From NCBI GenBank assembly GCA_003987775.1, contig RXJD01000045.1, positions 186,001 to 250,000 on the forward strand: DNA of 64,000 nt, read 5' to 3'. The notes under the pieces were generated by a model, which was not told the origin of the DNA, made no database searches, and saw only the letters and a list, made by a program, of their open reading frames with translations. A program made the translations under genes and the position numbers. Positions within the stretch are counted from its first letter, which is position 1; every line of letters starts with the position of its first letter. Origin of the DNA: Mycobacterium sp. (GTDB lineage Bacteria > Actinomycetota > Actinomycetes > Mycobacteriales > Mycobacteriaceae). Positions 41,011 through 51,255 of this stretch are shown here, piece by piece.

Positions 41011-41528
41011 GAAAACCACTGCCTTTCAACGATATTCGGCATCACCAGGCACACCAGTTCTTGGTGGACGAGGCTTACCTGCTGGACGCGCAGCAGTACG
41101 AGGCCTGGCTGGACACGATGACCGACGACATCCGCTACGTCATGCCGGTGCGGGTCACCACCGCCCGCAACGCGGGATTCGATACCTCTCCGGGCATGGA
41201 CCACTTCGCCGAGGACAAGTACTCGCTGACCCAGCGGGTGGCCCGGATGGGCACCGAACACGTATGGGCCGAAGATCCGCCGTCACGACTACGGCACTTC
41301 ATCACCAACGTGCGCACCTTCGAACAGGATCCGGCGCACCTGCTCGTCGAGTCCGCCGAGCTGCTGTTCCGCAGCCGCGGCGACGTGAACGAGAGCGCCC
41401 TGCTGTCCTGCGGGCGCGAAGACCTGCTGCGCTGGGACGAGCGTCAAAGCTCCTGGAAGTTGGCCCGCCGCAGGATCTTTGTCGACGAATCGGTGTTGCG
41501 GATGCAGAATTTGGCGGTGTTCCTGTGA
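41007..41528 (+). CDS. Aromatic ring-hydroxylating dioxygenase, beta subunit
   Basis: A 173-residue small subunit of the NTF2-like fold. FLVDEAYLLDAQQYEAWLDTMTDDIRYVMPVR is the typical opening, and RLRHFITNVR with FRSRGD follow in the usual order. It has a structural and substrate-shaping role in the alpha3beta3 hexamer. The ATG overlaps the alpha stop (ATGA) and the stop overlaps the next start (GTGA), so alpha, beta and the small protein are translated together. Confidence 0.9.
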   Translation: MRKPLPFNDIRHHQAHQFLVDEAYLLDAQQYEAWLDTMTDDIRYVMPVRVTTARNAGFDTSPGMDHFAEDKYSLTQRVARMGTEHVWAEDPPSRLRHFITNVRTFEQDPAHLLVESAELLFRSRGDVNESALLSCGREDLLRWDERQSSWKLARRRIFVDESVLRMQNLAVFL

Positions 41529-41776
41529 TCCCTGCCGGTGAGCCCATCATGCTGGCGAATGAATTCACCGAAGTCGTGGTGCAGCGGGTCGACACGCGCA
41601 ACGGCGCGCGACTGCTGATCCGCTCGCCCCGCACTGGGCGGTCGATCACGCTGGATGCCTTGGAGGTGGAGGCTCTCACCTGGCAGAACCCCCGTACCCT
41701 GGCGGCCATGGTCGGCAACTCCCAGGCCCCGCTGCTGCCCGATGAGCCAGAGGACCACGATGACCGGATGGCTTGA
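41525..41776 (+). CDS. Small protein of the ring-hydroxylating operon, function unknown
   Basis: An 83-residue protein with no recognised catalytic motif and no cysteines, so it is not a ferredoxin. The central part EFTEVVVQRVDTRNGARLLI looks like beta strands and the end is acidic. Its GTG overlaps the beta-subunit stop and its own 3' end overlaps the dehydrogenase by 17 bp. Similar short genes are, from memory, found beside actinobacterial dioxygenases and sometimes labelled dihydrodiol dehydrogenase without basis. An ATG at 41549 is an alternative start. Confidence 0.72.
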   Translation: MIPAGEPIMLANEFTEVVVQRVDTRNGARLLIRSPRTGRSITLDALEVEALTWQNPRTLAAMVGNSQAPLLPDEPEDHDDRMA

Positions 41777-42554
41777 CGGCAAACGCGCCCTGGTCATCGG
41801 CGCCGGCTCGGGAATCGGGCGGGCGGTGGTCGACGCGTTCCTCGGCGAAGGCGCCACAGTGGCTGTGCTGGAACGTGATCCGGACAAATGCGAGCGGCTG
41901 CGCGCGGAGCTGCCCGACGTTCCCGTGGTGGAGGGTGACGCCACCACCCGCGCCGACAACGACCGGGCGGTCACCGCGACGGCCGATGCCTATGGCGGCC
42001 TGGACACGCTCGTCAACTGCGTCGGAGTGTTCGACTTCTACCGCGGCATCGACGATATCGACGCCGACGACCTGTCCGCCGCGTTCGACGAGATGTTCCG
42101 CACCAACGTGCTGAGTCATCTGCAATCGGCCAAAGCCGCGCTGCCGTTGCTGCGTAACGGGACCGGACCCGCGATCGTGCTGACGGAATCCACGTCGGCC
42201 TACTACCCGGGCCGTGGCGGCGTGCTGTACGTGCCGTCGAAGTTCGCGGTCCGCGGCCTGGTGACGGCGCTGGCACACGATCTGGCCCCCCTAATCCGGG
42301 TCAACGGCGTGGCGCCGGGCGGCACCCTGAACACCGACCTGCGGGGGCTGGCCAGCCTCGGACTCGGCGATGTCCGCCTCGACGACTCTCCTGGCCGGGC
42401 AACCGATCTCGCCGCCCGCACCCCGCTCCATGTCGCCCTGACCGGCGCAGATCATGCCTGGAGCTACGTGTTCCTGGCCTCGGATCGGTCACGCGGTATC
42501 ACCGGCGAGACGGTCCACCCCGACGGCGGATTCCGCTTGGGCGCACCGAAATGA
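41760..42554 (+). CDS. Short-chain dehydrogenase, probable cis-dihydrodiol dehydrogenase
   Basis: A 264-residue SDR. The NAD-binding GAGSGIG is at residues 13-19, NCVGVFDFYRG is the NNAG-equivalent strand, and YVPSK contains the catalytic Tyr and Lys, with TEST supplying the Ser. The sequence resembles BphB-type 2,3-dihydrodiol dehydrogenases. In this operon it would rearomatise the dioxygenase product to a catechol-type diol. It starts inside the preceding small gene and overlaps the next by four bases. Confidence 0.88.
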   Translation: MTGWLDGKRALVIGAGSGIGRAVVDAFLGEGATVAVLERDPDKCERLRAELPDVPVVEGDATTRADNDRAVTATADAYGGLDTLVNCVGVFDFYRGIDDIDADDLSAAFDEMFRTNVLSHLQSAKAALPLLRNGTGPAIVLTESTSAYYPGRGGVLYVPSKFAVRGLVTALAHDLAPLIRVNGVAPGGTLNTDLRGLASLGLGDVRLDDSPGRATDLAARTPLHVALTGADHAWSYVFLASDRSRGITGETVHPDGGFRLGAPK

Positions 42555-43276
42555 GCCTGGAGGCGCAGCGCGAGCTGGTGGCACAGGGTTGTCGCGTCGC
42601 GGCAGCCCGCGGCTTGGTGGACGGCATGCTGGGGCATCTGAGCCTGCGGATCGACGACCATCACTTGCTGGTCCGCTGCCGCAGCGACACCGACACCGGG
42701 GTGGCCTTTACCCGGCCCGGCGACATCCGGCTCATCACCTTCGCCGGAACCGAAGGCGCCCCAGGGGAACTCGACGGTTACCGGGTGCCCAACGAGCTAC
42801 CGATCCACCTCGAAACGATGCGGGCCGACGCCAAACACCAGGCCGTCGCCCATTTGCACCCGCCGGACGTCGTCGCCGCCGATCTGGCCGGTATCGCCAT
42901 CCGGCCCCTCTACGGCGCCTTCGATATTCCCGGCGCGTGGCTGGCCCGCGGCGGTGTGCCGGTCTACCAGCGCGCGGTGCTGATCCGGAATGCGCTGCTG
43001 GCCAACGAGATGGTGGCCGCCATGGCCGGCAGGCCCGTGGTGATTTTGCGTGGCCACGGCATCACCAGCGCCGCCCCCGGCATCGAACAGGCGGTGTTGC
43101 AAGCGATCAGCATCGACGCGCTGGCGCGCATGTCGTTGCGGGTGCGCGCCGCCGGGGGGTCCCTGCGCGATATCGATGACGCCGACTGGGATGAATTGCC
43201 GGACTTGGGGTCTGGTTTCAACGTCGAGTCGGCCTGGCGGCATGAGGTCGCTCGACTGGGTGCTCAGCCCAGCTGA
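42551..43276 (+). CDS. Class II aldolase/adducin family protein, candidate aromatic decarboxylase
   Basis: A 241-residue class II aldolase-fold metal enzyme. GLVDGMLGHLSLRID, the AHLHPPDV His pair and the LRGHG segment form the metal site. In phthalate (PhtC/PadC) and p-cumate (CmtD) pathways, relatives decarboxylate the dihydroxy-aromatic acid made by the dioxygenase and dehydrogenase. Its place as the last gene of the same operon supports that role, with protocatechuate as a possible product for pcaHGB. An aldolase role cannot be excluded. The ATG overlaps the dehydrogenase stop. Confidence 0.82.
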   Translation: MSLEAQRELVAQGCRVAAARGLVDGMLGHLSLRIDDHHLLVRCRSDTDTGVAFTRPGDIRLITFAGTEGAPGELDGYRVPNELPIHLETMRADAKHQAVAHLHPPDVVAADLAGIAIRPLYGAFDIPGAWLARGGVPVYQRAVLIRNALLANEMVAAMAGRPVVILRGHGITSAAPGIEQAVLQAISIDALARMSLRVRAAGGSLRDIDDADWDELPDLGSGFNVESAWRHEVARLGAQPS

Positions 43277-44028
43277 TCGCCGATCTCTTCGGCAGCCTCG
43301 GTCAGTGCGGCCGCCACCGACGAATACTTCGACGTGGGCAAGCGCTGCAACGGCGCGGCGGCATTGAGCGCGAGGCGCAGGCCGGGCGCGCGGGTCGGAA
43401 TCTGCACCGCGACCGAGGCGACGCCCTCCTCACTTTCCTCGCGGTTGGTGGCGTAGCCCTGTCTGCGGATGCGAGACAACTCGCCGCGCAGGCGGGCCCG
43501 GGTGTCGATCGACCGCTCGGTGACGCGCTCCAGTGGCTCATGCGAAAAGAGTTGCTGCCATTCGTCTTCCGGCAATCCGGCCAGCAGGACCTTGCCCGTC
43601 GACGTGCAGTGCGCCGGCATCGTGCGCCCCAGCCGGGAGGCGACCCGCACCGCTTTGGGACCCTCGACCGCGGCGACGAAGCGAACCGTGGCACCGTCGA
43701 GCATCCCCACGTGGATCGACTCGCCGAGGCGTTCGCTGAGTCGCCGCATGACGGGCATCGCGGTGCGCGGGATGTCGAGGCGGCCGAAGATCGCGAACGC
43801 CACGCTGGTCAGCGCCGGTCCCGGTAGGTATGCCTTGGATTCGGGGTCCTGGCGCACGAAGCCACGGTAGGTCAGCATCGCCAGCAGTCGGTGCGCGGTC
43901 GACGACGCGACGCCCAGGTACCGGGTGGCCTCGGTCAACCGGATCTGGGGTTGCTCGCCAAGGAGCAGTAGCAGTTTCAGCGCGTTGTCGACCGACTCGA
44001 TCGGGTACTGCGGCACCTCATTCGGCAC
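43264..44028 (-). CDS. IclR-family transcriptional regulator
   Basis: A 254-residue regulator with an N-terminal winged helix (LTEATRYLGVASSTAHRLLAML) and the C-terminal IclR effector domain (MPAHCTSTGKVLLAGLPEDEW). IclR proteins commonly control aromatic catabolism. It converges on the aldolase gene with a 13-bp overlap, so it is the obvious local candidate to control the operon. GTG at 44028 or 44016 are both possible starts. Confidence 0.87.
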   Translation of the reverse strand: MPNEVPQYPIESVDNALKLLLLLGEQPQIRLTEATRYLGVASSTAHRLLAMLTYRGFVRQDPESKAYLPGPALTSVAFAIFGRLDIPRTAMPVMRRLSERLGESIHVGMLDGATVRFVAAVEGPKAVRVASRLGRTMPAHCTSTGKVLLAGLPEDEWQQLFSHEPLERVTERSIDTRARLRGELSRIRRQGYATNREESEEGVASVAVQIPTRAPGLRLALNAAAPLQRLPTSKYSSVAAALTEAAEEIGDQLG

Positions 44029-44061
44029 TTCGCGAGCGTAGCCCGCCGCCGGCGGCAATCT

Positions 44062-46302
44062 CTAAACGAACTGCCCGGCCTTCCCGTTACTGCCCGACAC
44101 CCCCGACAACCCGGTGCTCCCCGTGCCGCCACCTGGACCGCCGGCGGCACCGCCGAGGCCGCCCTGTCCACCCAGCGCCAGATTTCCGCCTGAGCCCACA
44201 GTGCCTCCGGTGGTCGCGTCGCCACCATTACCGCCATTGCCCCCGCCACCGCCCTGGCCGCCAGTGCCGCCCGAGCCCCCATGGCCCGCGGAACCAGATT
44301 TACCGGCCCACCCGAGCAATCCGCCGGCACCGCCGCTGCCGCCGCCCGTTCCCCCGGCGCCGCCGGCACCGCCGGCGCCGCCGTCACCGCCCAGGGCGCC
44401 GTTGTTGCCGTGACCCCCGAACCCTCCAGCGGGATTGACTGTCAGTTGGACTCCGCCGCCCCCGCCGCCGTCGCCACCGGCGCCGCCGATGCCGCCGATG
44501 CCGCCGACTCCCCCGGTGCCCGCCGCACCACCGTGTCCGCCTATTCCGATGAGTCCGGCCGCGCCGCCATTGCCGCCGACTCCGCCGACGCCACCGGTCC
44601 CGCCTGCCCCACCGATTCCGCCGTGGCCTGCAGTTCCGCCGTCACCGCCGATCGCCTTACCGGTGACGGCGGTATTGACGGCAGAGCCGCCTCCGCCGCC
44701 GTCGCCACCCGCAAAACCGGACGCCCCGGCACCGCCGGTGCCGCCGATCCCTCCGGCTCCTCCGGCACCTCCATTGCCGATGAACAGCCCGCCATGTCCT
44801 CCGGTGCCGCCCGCGCCGCCAGTGCCGCCGCTACCGCCGGCGGACCCGGCTGCCGTACTCGCCGCACCACCGGCGCCGCCGTCACCGCCGGTCGCGGTCC
44901 CCGCATAGGGGCTGTTCGCGAAGCCGCCCGTCCCGCCCGCGCCACCCGCACCGCCGGTGGGGCCGCCGGAGGCACCGTTCCCGCCGGTCCCGCCCGAGAC
45001 CGTCGTACTACCCCCAACCGTGCCGCCGGCCACGACCAACGAACTCCCGCCGGTCCCGCCGGCGCCCCCGTCGCCGCCAACACCGGCCGCGCCACCGTTG
45101 CCACCAGAGGGGGCAGAGACGCTCAGGTTGCCGCCCACCCCAAAACTGTCGATCTGGACCAGCAGCTGCTGCCCGGCTCCACCGGTGCCGCCAGTCTGGC
45201 CGAGGATGCCGTCGTCGCCATTACCGCCGGGAAGCCCGGCCACACTGACGCTGCCACTGAAGCCAATCAGTAGTGAATTGGGAGGGGGGCTGTCGCCCGT
45301 TCCAGCCACGCCGGTCGGCACCGGATTCACCCCCGCGCTGCCGGTCAGACCCGTGCCGCCCTGGCCACCGGCGCCGCCGCAACCGAACCAGTTCGCGTCG
45401 CCGCCGTGGCCCCCGATGCCGGGATTTCCACCGAGCACTCCGGCGACTGCGGCGCCGCCCTTCCCACCGGCACCGCCGTCGCCGGCCAGCGTCCCGCCGG
45501 CACCGCCGTTCCCGCCGGCGGCGCCCGCCCCTCCCTGGCCACCGGCACCGCCGTTGCCGATCAGCAGCGGTCCCGCGCCACCGTCGCCGCCATGCGCACC
45601 GGCGCCGCCCACACCGCCGACACCACCGCAACCGACAAAACGTGCCGCACCACCTACACCGCCGACCCCACCGACGGCCGTCGCGCCCTGCGCCCCACCG
45701 AGTCCACCGGTGCCGCCGTTGCCGAACAACCAGCCACCTCGACCACCCGCGCCACCAGCGGCACCCGACACGGTCACACCCGCGCCTCCGGCACCGCCGA
45801 TGCCGCCGTTACCGAACAGGCCCGCATCTCCACCGGCCCCACCGGCCTGGCCGGGCGCGCCCGAACCACCGCGACCACCGTTGCCGAACAACAACCCGCC
45901 GGCACCACCGGGTGCCCCCGAAAAGTCCGGTGCATCAACGCCATTGCCGATCAACGGGCGCCCCAACAGCGTCTGCGTGGGAGCGTTGATCAATCCCAGC
46001 AGGCTCGCCAGCGGCGACGCGCCGGCCGCATCGGCGGCGGTGTACGCACCCGCCGCAGCGGCCAACGACCGCACAAACTGCTCGTGAAACGCTGCGGCCT
46101 GCGCACTGAGAGCCTGGTAACCGCGACCGTGTGCCTCGAACAACGCCGTAACCGCCGCCGACACCTCGTCTCCGGCCGCCGCAACGATCCCGGTCGTTGG
46201 CGCGGCCGCCGCCGCGCCGGCCGAAGACAACGCCGATCCGATCCCCGCCAGATCGCCCGCGGCCGTCGCGACCAACTCGGGCACAGCAACGACGAACGAC
46301 AT
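44062..46302 (-). CDS. PE_PGRS family protein
   Basis: A 746-residue PE_PGRS protein. The PE domain starts [20 protein letters not shown], the linker has [18 protein letters not shown], and the Gly-rich region contains a less repetitive middle segment (about residues 340-430, with [13 protein letters not shown] and [14 protein letters not shown]) before PGRS resumes. It ends [15 protein letters not shown] site precedes the ATG at 46302; longer in-frame readings add unrelated residues. It reads toward the IclR gene, 33 bp away. Confidence 0.92.
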   Translation of the reverse strand: MSFVVAVPELVATAAGDLAGIGSALSSAGAAAAAPTTGIVAAAGDEVSAAVTALFEAHGRGYQALSAQAAAFHEQFVRSLAAAAGAYTAADAAGASPLASLLGLINAPTQTLLGRPLIGNGVDAPDFSGAPGGAGGLLFGNGGRGGSGAPGQAGGAGGDAGLFGNGGIGGAGGAGVTVSGAAGGAGGRGGWLFGNGGTGGLGGAQGATAVGGVGGVGGAARFVGCGGVGGVGGAGAHGGDGGAGPLLIGNGGAGGQGGAGAAGGNGGAGGTLAGDGGAGGKGGAAVAGVLGGNPGIGGHGGDANWFGCGGAGGQGGTGLTGSAGVNPVPTGVAGTGDSPPPNSLLIGFSGSVSVAGLPGGNGDDGILGQTGGTGGAGQQLLVQIDSFGVGGNLSVSAPSGGNGGAAGVGGDGGAGGTGGSSLVVAGGTVGGSTTVSGGTGGNGASGGPTGGAGGAGGTGGFANSPYAGTATGGDGGAGGAASTAAGSAGGSGGTGGAGGTGGHGGLFIGNGGAGGAGGIGGTGGAGASGFAGGDGGGGGSAVNTAVTGKAIGGDGGTAGHGGIGGAGGTGGVGGVGGNGGAAGLIGIGGHGGAAGTGGVGGIGGIGGAGGDGGGGGGVQLTVNPAGGFGGHGNNGALGGDGGAGGAGGAGGTGGGSGGAGGLLGWAGKSGSAGHGGSGGTGGQGGGGGNGGNGGDATTGGTVGSGGNLALGGQGGLGGAAGGPGGGTGSTGLSGVSGSNGKAGQFV

Positions 46303-47055
46303 CAGCAACCTCCCGACAGGCCTGGCGACGGCTTCAGAGTAGACCCGACGCGAACACCGCGATGGAAATTGCGTGACGAAGCCGCAGAGAAGCAGCGCGG
46401 CTACCCCAGGATTCCCGGTCCTGACCGGATGTCGCGCCCACCCGGGTTCGACCACAGCAAAGCCGCAAGCGTTTCAGGATGTGGCCGGCGAGTGCTGGAT
46501 GCACCTGGGCAGTGTTCTGGCTGGCGCTGCCCCCGAACAACTCGACCTGGCCCGGGTACCACACCTGGGACTGCGCGCTCGAGGACTACGGCCTGCACCT
46601 CCACGGGCTTTACCAGACCTGCCCCGAGCCACAGGCGTTCGACCGGCTGCGCCGGCGCCTGCTGCCGACAACGGTTTTCACCGAAAACGCCCCTATGGAC
46701 TCGTGATTCTCGGTACGGTTGGCCTGCGTCGCGTTGCAGAGTGGTCGGGGAATCAAGACTGGTTGGCAACGCGGCGCCCACTTTGCCGGGTAATGTCGGC
46801 CCGGGCCTCAATCCCCTTCTCTAACTTGCCCTTTCGCTGACAAGCGGTGTTCCGGAGCACCATTTCAACGCTTCGGGCGCCCCGGGCGCCGACTCAGCGC
46901 GCGATGGCACCGGTCTGTCGCGGCCAGCTGGCAGATGCGGCGCGGCATCCCGAATGATCCAGCGAAACGCGAATATTAGCCAGGCGCGTCATATACAGTC
47001 CCGCGGTATGCAAAACCGGTCATGACGTGACCCGGGGAAGTCGCTGGAGTCTGTT
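46303..47055. other. 753-bp region between PE_PGRS and PPE-MPTR genes
   Basis: No recognised gene. A 75-codon open frame on the plus strand (46479-46706) encodes a Trp-, His- and Tyr-containing peptide (PGYHTWDCALEDYGLHLHG) that is unlike a PGRS shadow and could be a fragment of a decayed gene, but no family is recognised. The last 200 bp precede the PPE gene and presumably hold its promoter. Confidence 0.35.
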
Positions 47056-48846
47056 ATGAATTTTTTGGTATCGCCGCCGGAGGTGAATTCGCTGCGCATC
47101 TTCAGCGGAGCGGGTTCGGCACCGATGTTGGGGGCGGCGGCCGCCTGGGATGGGCTGGCTGCCGAACTGGCCTCGGCGGCCGAGTCCTTCGCATCAGTGA
47201 CGTCTGTGCTGGCGGGGCAGGCGTGGCAGGGTCCCGCGGCGACGGCCATGACCGCGGTTGCCGCACCCTATGCCCAGTGGCTGAGCGCCGCGGCAACCCG
47301 GGCCAGTGAGGCGTCCGGTCAAGCGATGGCGGTGGCCGACTTGTTCGAGGCCGCACGGGCGGGCACCATTCATCCAGCGGTGGTGGCGGCCAATCGCAAA
47401 GCGCTTGTCCAGCTGGTGATGTCGAACTTGTTCGGGCAGAACGCGCCCGCGATCGCAGCCGCCGAGAGCAGCTACGAACAGATGTGGATCCAGGACGTGA
47501 GCGCGATGGTCGGCTATCACTCCGGCGCATCCGCGGCCGCAGCCGAGTTGACACCGTGGCAGTCCCTGGGGGGTCTGGCAGATCTGAACACCAGCATCGG
47601 CAACAGCGGTGCATGGAATCTCGGCGTCGGGAACACCGGCGACAACAACCTCGGCAGCGGAAACACCGGAAAAGCCAACGTGGGCAGTGGAAATTACGGC
47701 AACGCCAACCTGGGCAGCGGCAACGGCGGCAACACCAATCTGGGCAGCGGAAACACCGGTAACGCCAACGTGGGCAGTGGCAACTGGGGCAACACCAACT
47801 TCGGCAACGGCAACTACGGCAATCTAAACCTGGGTGGCGGAAACCAGGGCAATGGAAACCTCGGCCCCGGAAACATCGGCGACGGCAACCGCGGTGGCGG
47901 AAACATCGGCTCCACCAACGTGGGCAGCGGAAACCTCGGCTCTTTCAACCTCGGTAGCGGCAACGCCGGCGACTCGAATGTCGGCTTCGGGAACAAGGGC
48001 AGTTTCAACTTCGGGTTCGGCAACAACGGCAACAACAACGTGGGGTTCGGGCTCACTGGTGACAACCAGGTCGGTATCGGCGCGCTGAATGCCGGCATCG
48101 GAAACCTGGGCTTCGGCAACTCAGGCAACAACAACATCGGCTTCTTCAACTCCGGCGACAACAACGTCGGCTTCTTCAATTCCGGCAACGGCAACTGGGG
48201 ATTCGGCAACGCTGGGACCACCAACACCGGCTTCTGGAACGCGGGATCGGTCAACACGGGTTTCGGTAACGGTGGCAGCACCAACTTCGGCTTCGACAAC
48301 GCCGGCATCGCCAACGTGGGCGCGGGCAACGCGACATACAACAGCGTCGGCTTCGGTAACGCAGGCTCGGGCAACACCGGATTCTTCAACTCGGCCCAAT
48401 ACGGAACGAACACCGGCGCATTCAACTCGGGCTACTGGAACACCGGTCTGTTCAGTTCCGGCAACACCAACACCGGCCTGTTCAATTCAGGAAGTCTGAA
48501 TACCGGGTTCGCCAGCTCGGAAACACCTGTGGGCGTGACGAATTCAGGATTCGGCAACGTCGGCAGCAATTTGTCCGGCTTCTACAACACCGGCTCGGAC
48601 TCGTCAGGGTTCCAGAACAGCACCGCTGACGCCTTCGGCTACACCTCCGGCTGGGGCAACTCCGACGGCCGGGGCAATGTCGGGTTCCACAACACGGGCT
48701 TCGCACTGTCCGGCTTCGGTAACACGGGTTCCTACAACGCCGGGATCAACAACTCGGGTAGCTCAAACTCCGGTCTGGCCAACGCCGGCAACACCAGTTC
48801 CGGCGGCGGGCACCGGGGCGACGACCAGTCGGGATTCTTCAACTAG
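47056..48846 (+). CDS. PPE-MPTR family protein
   Basis: A 596-residue PPE protein. [20 protein letters not shown] opens the PPE domain, with the WxG turn AWQGPA near residue 55 and the SLFGQN-type segment ([13 protein letters not shown]). After residue 180 the protein is MPTR pentapeptide repeats NxGxGN, changing to GFxNSG/NTGFxN types toward the C-terminus. These form long right-handed beta-helix-like stacks. The function is unknown and surface exposure via ESX-5 is assumed. Its stop overlaps the fadD stop by eight bases. Confidence 0.92.
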   Translation: MNFLVSPPEVNSLRIFSGAGSAPMLGAAAAWDGLAAELASAAESFASVTSVLAGQAWQGPAATAMTAVAAPYAQWLSAAATRASEASGQAMAVADLFEAARAGTIHPAVVAANRKALVQLVMSNLFGQNAPAIAAAESSYEQMWIQDVSAMVGYHSGASAAAAELTPWQSLGGLADLNTSIGNSGAWNLGVGNTGDNNLGSGNTGKANVGSGNYGNANLGSGNGGNTNLGSGNTGNANVGSGNWGNTNFGNGNYGNLNLGGGNQGNGNLGPGNIGDGNRGGGNIGSTNVGSGNLGSFNLGSGNAGDSNVGFGNKGSFNFGFGNNGNNNVGFGLTGDNQVGIGALNAGIGNLGFGNSGNNNIGFFNSGDNNVGFFNSGNGNWGFGNAGTTNTGFWNAGSVNTGFGNGGSTNFGFDNAGIANVGAGNATYNSVGFGNAGSGNTGFFNSAQYGTNTGAFNSGYWNTGLFSSGNTNTGLFNSGSLNTGFASSETPVGVTNSGFGNVGSNLSGFYNTGSDSSGFQNSTADAFGYTSGWGNSDGRGNVGFHNTGFALSGFGNTGSYNAGINNSGSSNSGLANAGNTSSGGGHRGDDQSGFFN

Positions 48847-50476
48847 CCTGTGTCGCCTGCTGTTTCGCCCACCGATAGTCGGCCTTGCCGGACGGCGACC
48901 GCTGCAGCTTGGCGCAGAAGATCACCTCTTTGGGCAGCTTGTAGCGCGCGACGTGACGGGCCGCCTCGGCGATGATGCTCTCGGCGTCGACCTGCTCGCC
49001 GTCCGCCAGCTGCACCAGCGCGACCACCTCGTTTCCCCACCGCTCACTCGGACGGCCGGTCACCACCACGTCGTAAACGGCAGGGTGCTCGTTGATCGCG
49101 GCTTCCACCTCCTCGGCGAAGATCTTCTCGCCGCCGGAGTTGATGGTCACCGAATCCCGGCCCAGCAGTTCGATCTGGCCATCGGCGTCCCACCGGGCGC
49201 GATCACCGGGGACCGAATGACGCACCCCGTCGATGACCGGGAACGTCCGGGCGGTCTTGGCCGGATCGCCGAGGTATCCCAACGGGATCGGGCCCTGTTG
49301 GGCGAGCCAGCCGATCTCGTCGTCACCGGGTGACAGAATCCGCGTCAGGTCCTCGCTGACCACCACGGCACCCGGATTGGGCGCGAACCTGCCCGACGCC
49401 TGATGGGCCGCACTCGACACCTGGCCCATCTGGGCCCCCGATTCCGACGAGCCGCCCGCGTCCAGGATGGTCAGGTGCGGCAGCAGCTCCACGAACCGCT
49501 GCTTCAGCGGGGCGCTCAGCGCCGCCCCACCAGTGACCAGCACGAACAGCCCGGAAAGGTCGTAGTCGCCGGTCTGCAGTTCGTCGAGCAGCGGGCGGCC
49601 GAAGGCGTCGCCGACGATCGACAACGACACCACGCGTTCGCGGCTGGCCAGCGCCCACACCTCGGCCGGATCCAGATGGGTGGTTGTCGGCGCCATCACA
49701 AACGGCCGTCCCGCGCACAGGTTGATGAACGCCGCCCACTGCGCTGCGCCGTGCATCAGCGGTGCGGCCGTCATCGACCCCGGCCCGTCGGGCCGCGAGC
49801 GCTCCACGATCTCCTCCAGGCTGCTCACCGGCTCGCCGGTGCCGAAGGTCCGCCCGCCCATCGCGTTCATGAAGATGTCGTTCTGACGCCACAGCACCGC
49901 CTTCGGCATGCCGGTGGTGCCCCCGGTGTAGAGCATGTAGAGGTCGTCGGGTGAGGGCACCACGTCCAGGGGTTCGTCGGACACCGACGCCAGCAGTTCC
50001 TCGTAGCGCACCGCCCCGGGCAACGGCGCGTTGCCGGACTCGTCGTCGACGTGGATCAGCCGAACCGGCCGGGACACCCGTTCCAGCGCCTGGGCCAGCG
50101 TCGGCGCGAAGCGCGCCTGGTAGAGCAGCGCATCCGCGTCGGCGTTGCCGATCAGATAAACCAACTCGTCGGCGACGTAGCGGTAGTTGACGTTGAACGG
50201 AGCGACCCGGGCCTGGTACGCCCCGATCATCGCCTCCAGAAACTCATTGCAGTTGGCCAGATACAGACCCAGATGACTCTGCCCGGATTCGTGCGGCGCC
50301 AACTCGGCGCGTTCCTTGCGGGCACCGAATCCCCACCCGTGCAGCGCACGCGCGAACCGCCGGGCCCGTTCCTCGGTCTGGGCGAAGGTGAAGCGCCGGT
50401 CGCCGAACACGATGGCGTCCCGGTCCGGGTTGGCCGCGGCGACCGCCGAAACCACCTGGGCGAGGTTGAATTCCAC
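48839..50476 (-). CDS. Acyl-CoA synthetase (FadD family)
   Basis: A 545-residue adenylate-forming enzyme that activates a carboxylic acid with ATP and joins it to CoA. The P-loop-like motif is [10 protein letters not shown], the middle motif is [10 protein letters not shown], and the hinge and catalytic Lys region are NSGGEKIF and [13 protein letters not shown]. It resembles FadD19-type ligases, which act on steroid side chains, but I cannot name the ortholog. It is the only gene in this direction here and is divergent from dedA. Confidence 0.9.
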   Translation of the reverse strand: MEFNLAQVVSAVAAANPDRDAIVFGDRRFTFAQTEERARRFARALHGWGFGARKERAELAPHESGQSHLGLYLANCNEFLEAMIGAYQARVAPFNVNYRYVADELVYLIGNADADALLYQARFAPTLAQALERVSRPVRLIHVDDESGNAPLPGAVRYEELLASVSDEPLDVVPSPDDLYMLYTGGTTGMPKAVLWRQNDIFMNAMGGRTFGTGEPVSSLEEIVERSRPDGPGSMTAAPLMHGAAQWAAFINLCAGRPFVMAPTTTHLDPAEVWALASRERVVSLSIVGDAFGRPLLDELQTGDYDLSGLFVLVTGGAALSAPLKQRFVELLPHLTILDAGGSSESGAQMGQVSSAAHQASGRFAPNPGAVVVSEDLTRILSPGDDEIGWLAQQGPIPLGYLGDPAKTARTFPVIDGVRHSVPGDRARWDADGQIELLGRDSVTINSGGEKIFAEEVEAAINEHPAVYDVVVTGRPSERWGNEVVALVQLADGEQVDAESIIAEAARHVARYKLPKEVIFCAKLQRSPSGKADYRWAKQQATQAS

Positions 50477-50585
50477 CGGAACCTCCCGAGCCGTCCTGAC
50501 GTCGTGACCTCACGACAGTATCGACACCGGGATCCGCTGACACCGTTGCGCCGCGCGGCCGAGCGCGGTCAGGCATTCTTTATTC

Positions 50586-51254
50586 ATGGATCTGGACGCC
50601 CTGCTGCATTCAATCCCGCCGCTTGCGGTCTATCTGCTGGTCGGCGGCGTCGTCGGAGTGGAAAGCCTGGGCATTCCGCTGCCCGGCGAAATCGTGCTCG
50701 TCAGCGCGGCCCTGATGTCCTCGCATCATGAAATCGGGGTCAACCCGATCGGTGTCGGCGCGGCTGCGGTGATCGGCGCGGTGGTGGGCGACTCGATCGG
50801 TTACTCGATCGGCCGCCGCTTCGGGATGCCCTTGTTCGACCGCCTTGGCCGCAGGTTCCCGAAGCACTTCGGTCCCGGCCATGTCGCGCTCGCCGAGCGA
50901 ACGTTCGAGCGCTGGGGTGTCCGCGCGGTGTTCTTCGGACGATTCATCGCCTTGCTGCGTATCTTCGCCGGGCCGCTGGCCGGGGCGCTGAAGATGCCCT
51001 ACCCGCGCTTCCTGGCAGCCAACGTGAGCGGCGGCATCTGCTGGGCCGGAGGCACCACCGCCCTGGTCTACTACGCCGGTGTCGCCGCCGAACGCTGGAT
51101 GTCGCGGTTCTCCTGGGTCGCCCTGGTGATCGCGGTCGTCTGCGGCGTCACCGCGGCGATCCTGCTGCGCGAACGCACGTCGCGCGCGATCGCCGAACTC
51201 GAGGAAGAGCACTACCGCAAGACCGGAACTCCGGCTCCGGAAAAGGCCGCCTGA
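50586..51254 (+). CDS. dedA: DedA-family membrane protein (Rv2637 ortholog)
   Basis: A 222-residue DedA/VTT-domain membrane protein. GVESLGIPLPGEIVLVSAALM and the FFGRFIALLRIFAGPLAGALKMPYPRFL segment, with its conserved Arg and Gly residues, define the family. DedA proteins act in phospholipid translocation or membrane-potential homeostasis. It corresponds in position and length to Rv2637 and is followed two genes on by the Rv2638-like STAS gene. A convergent TetR gene ends two bases after it. Confidence 0.92.
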   Translation: MDLDALLHSIPPLAVYLLVGGVVGVESLGIPLPGEIVLVSAALMSSHHEIGVNPIGVGAAAVIGAVVGDSIGYSIGRRFGMPLFDRLGRRFPKHFGPGHVALAERTFERWGVRAVFFGRFIALLRIFAGPLAGALKMPYPRFLAANVSGGICWAGGTTALVYYAGVAAERWMSRFSWVALVIAVVCGVTAAILLRERTSRAIAELEEEHYRKTGTPAPEKAA

Positions 51255-51255
51255 C

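Noticed and set aside
46373..46840. 156-codon plus-strand open frame between PE_PGRS and PPE genes
   Set aside because: No motif, no ribosome site and Arg/Pro-rich composition typical of non-coding GC-rich DNA.
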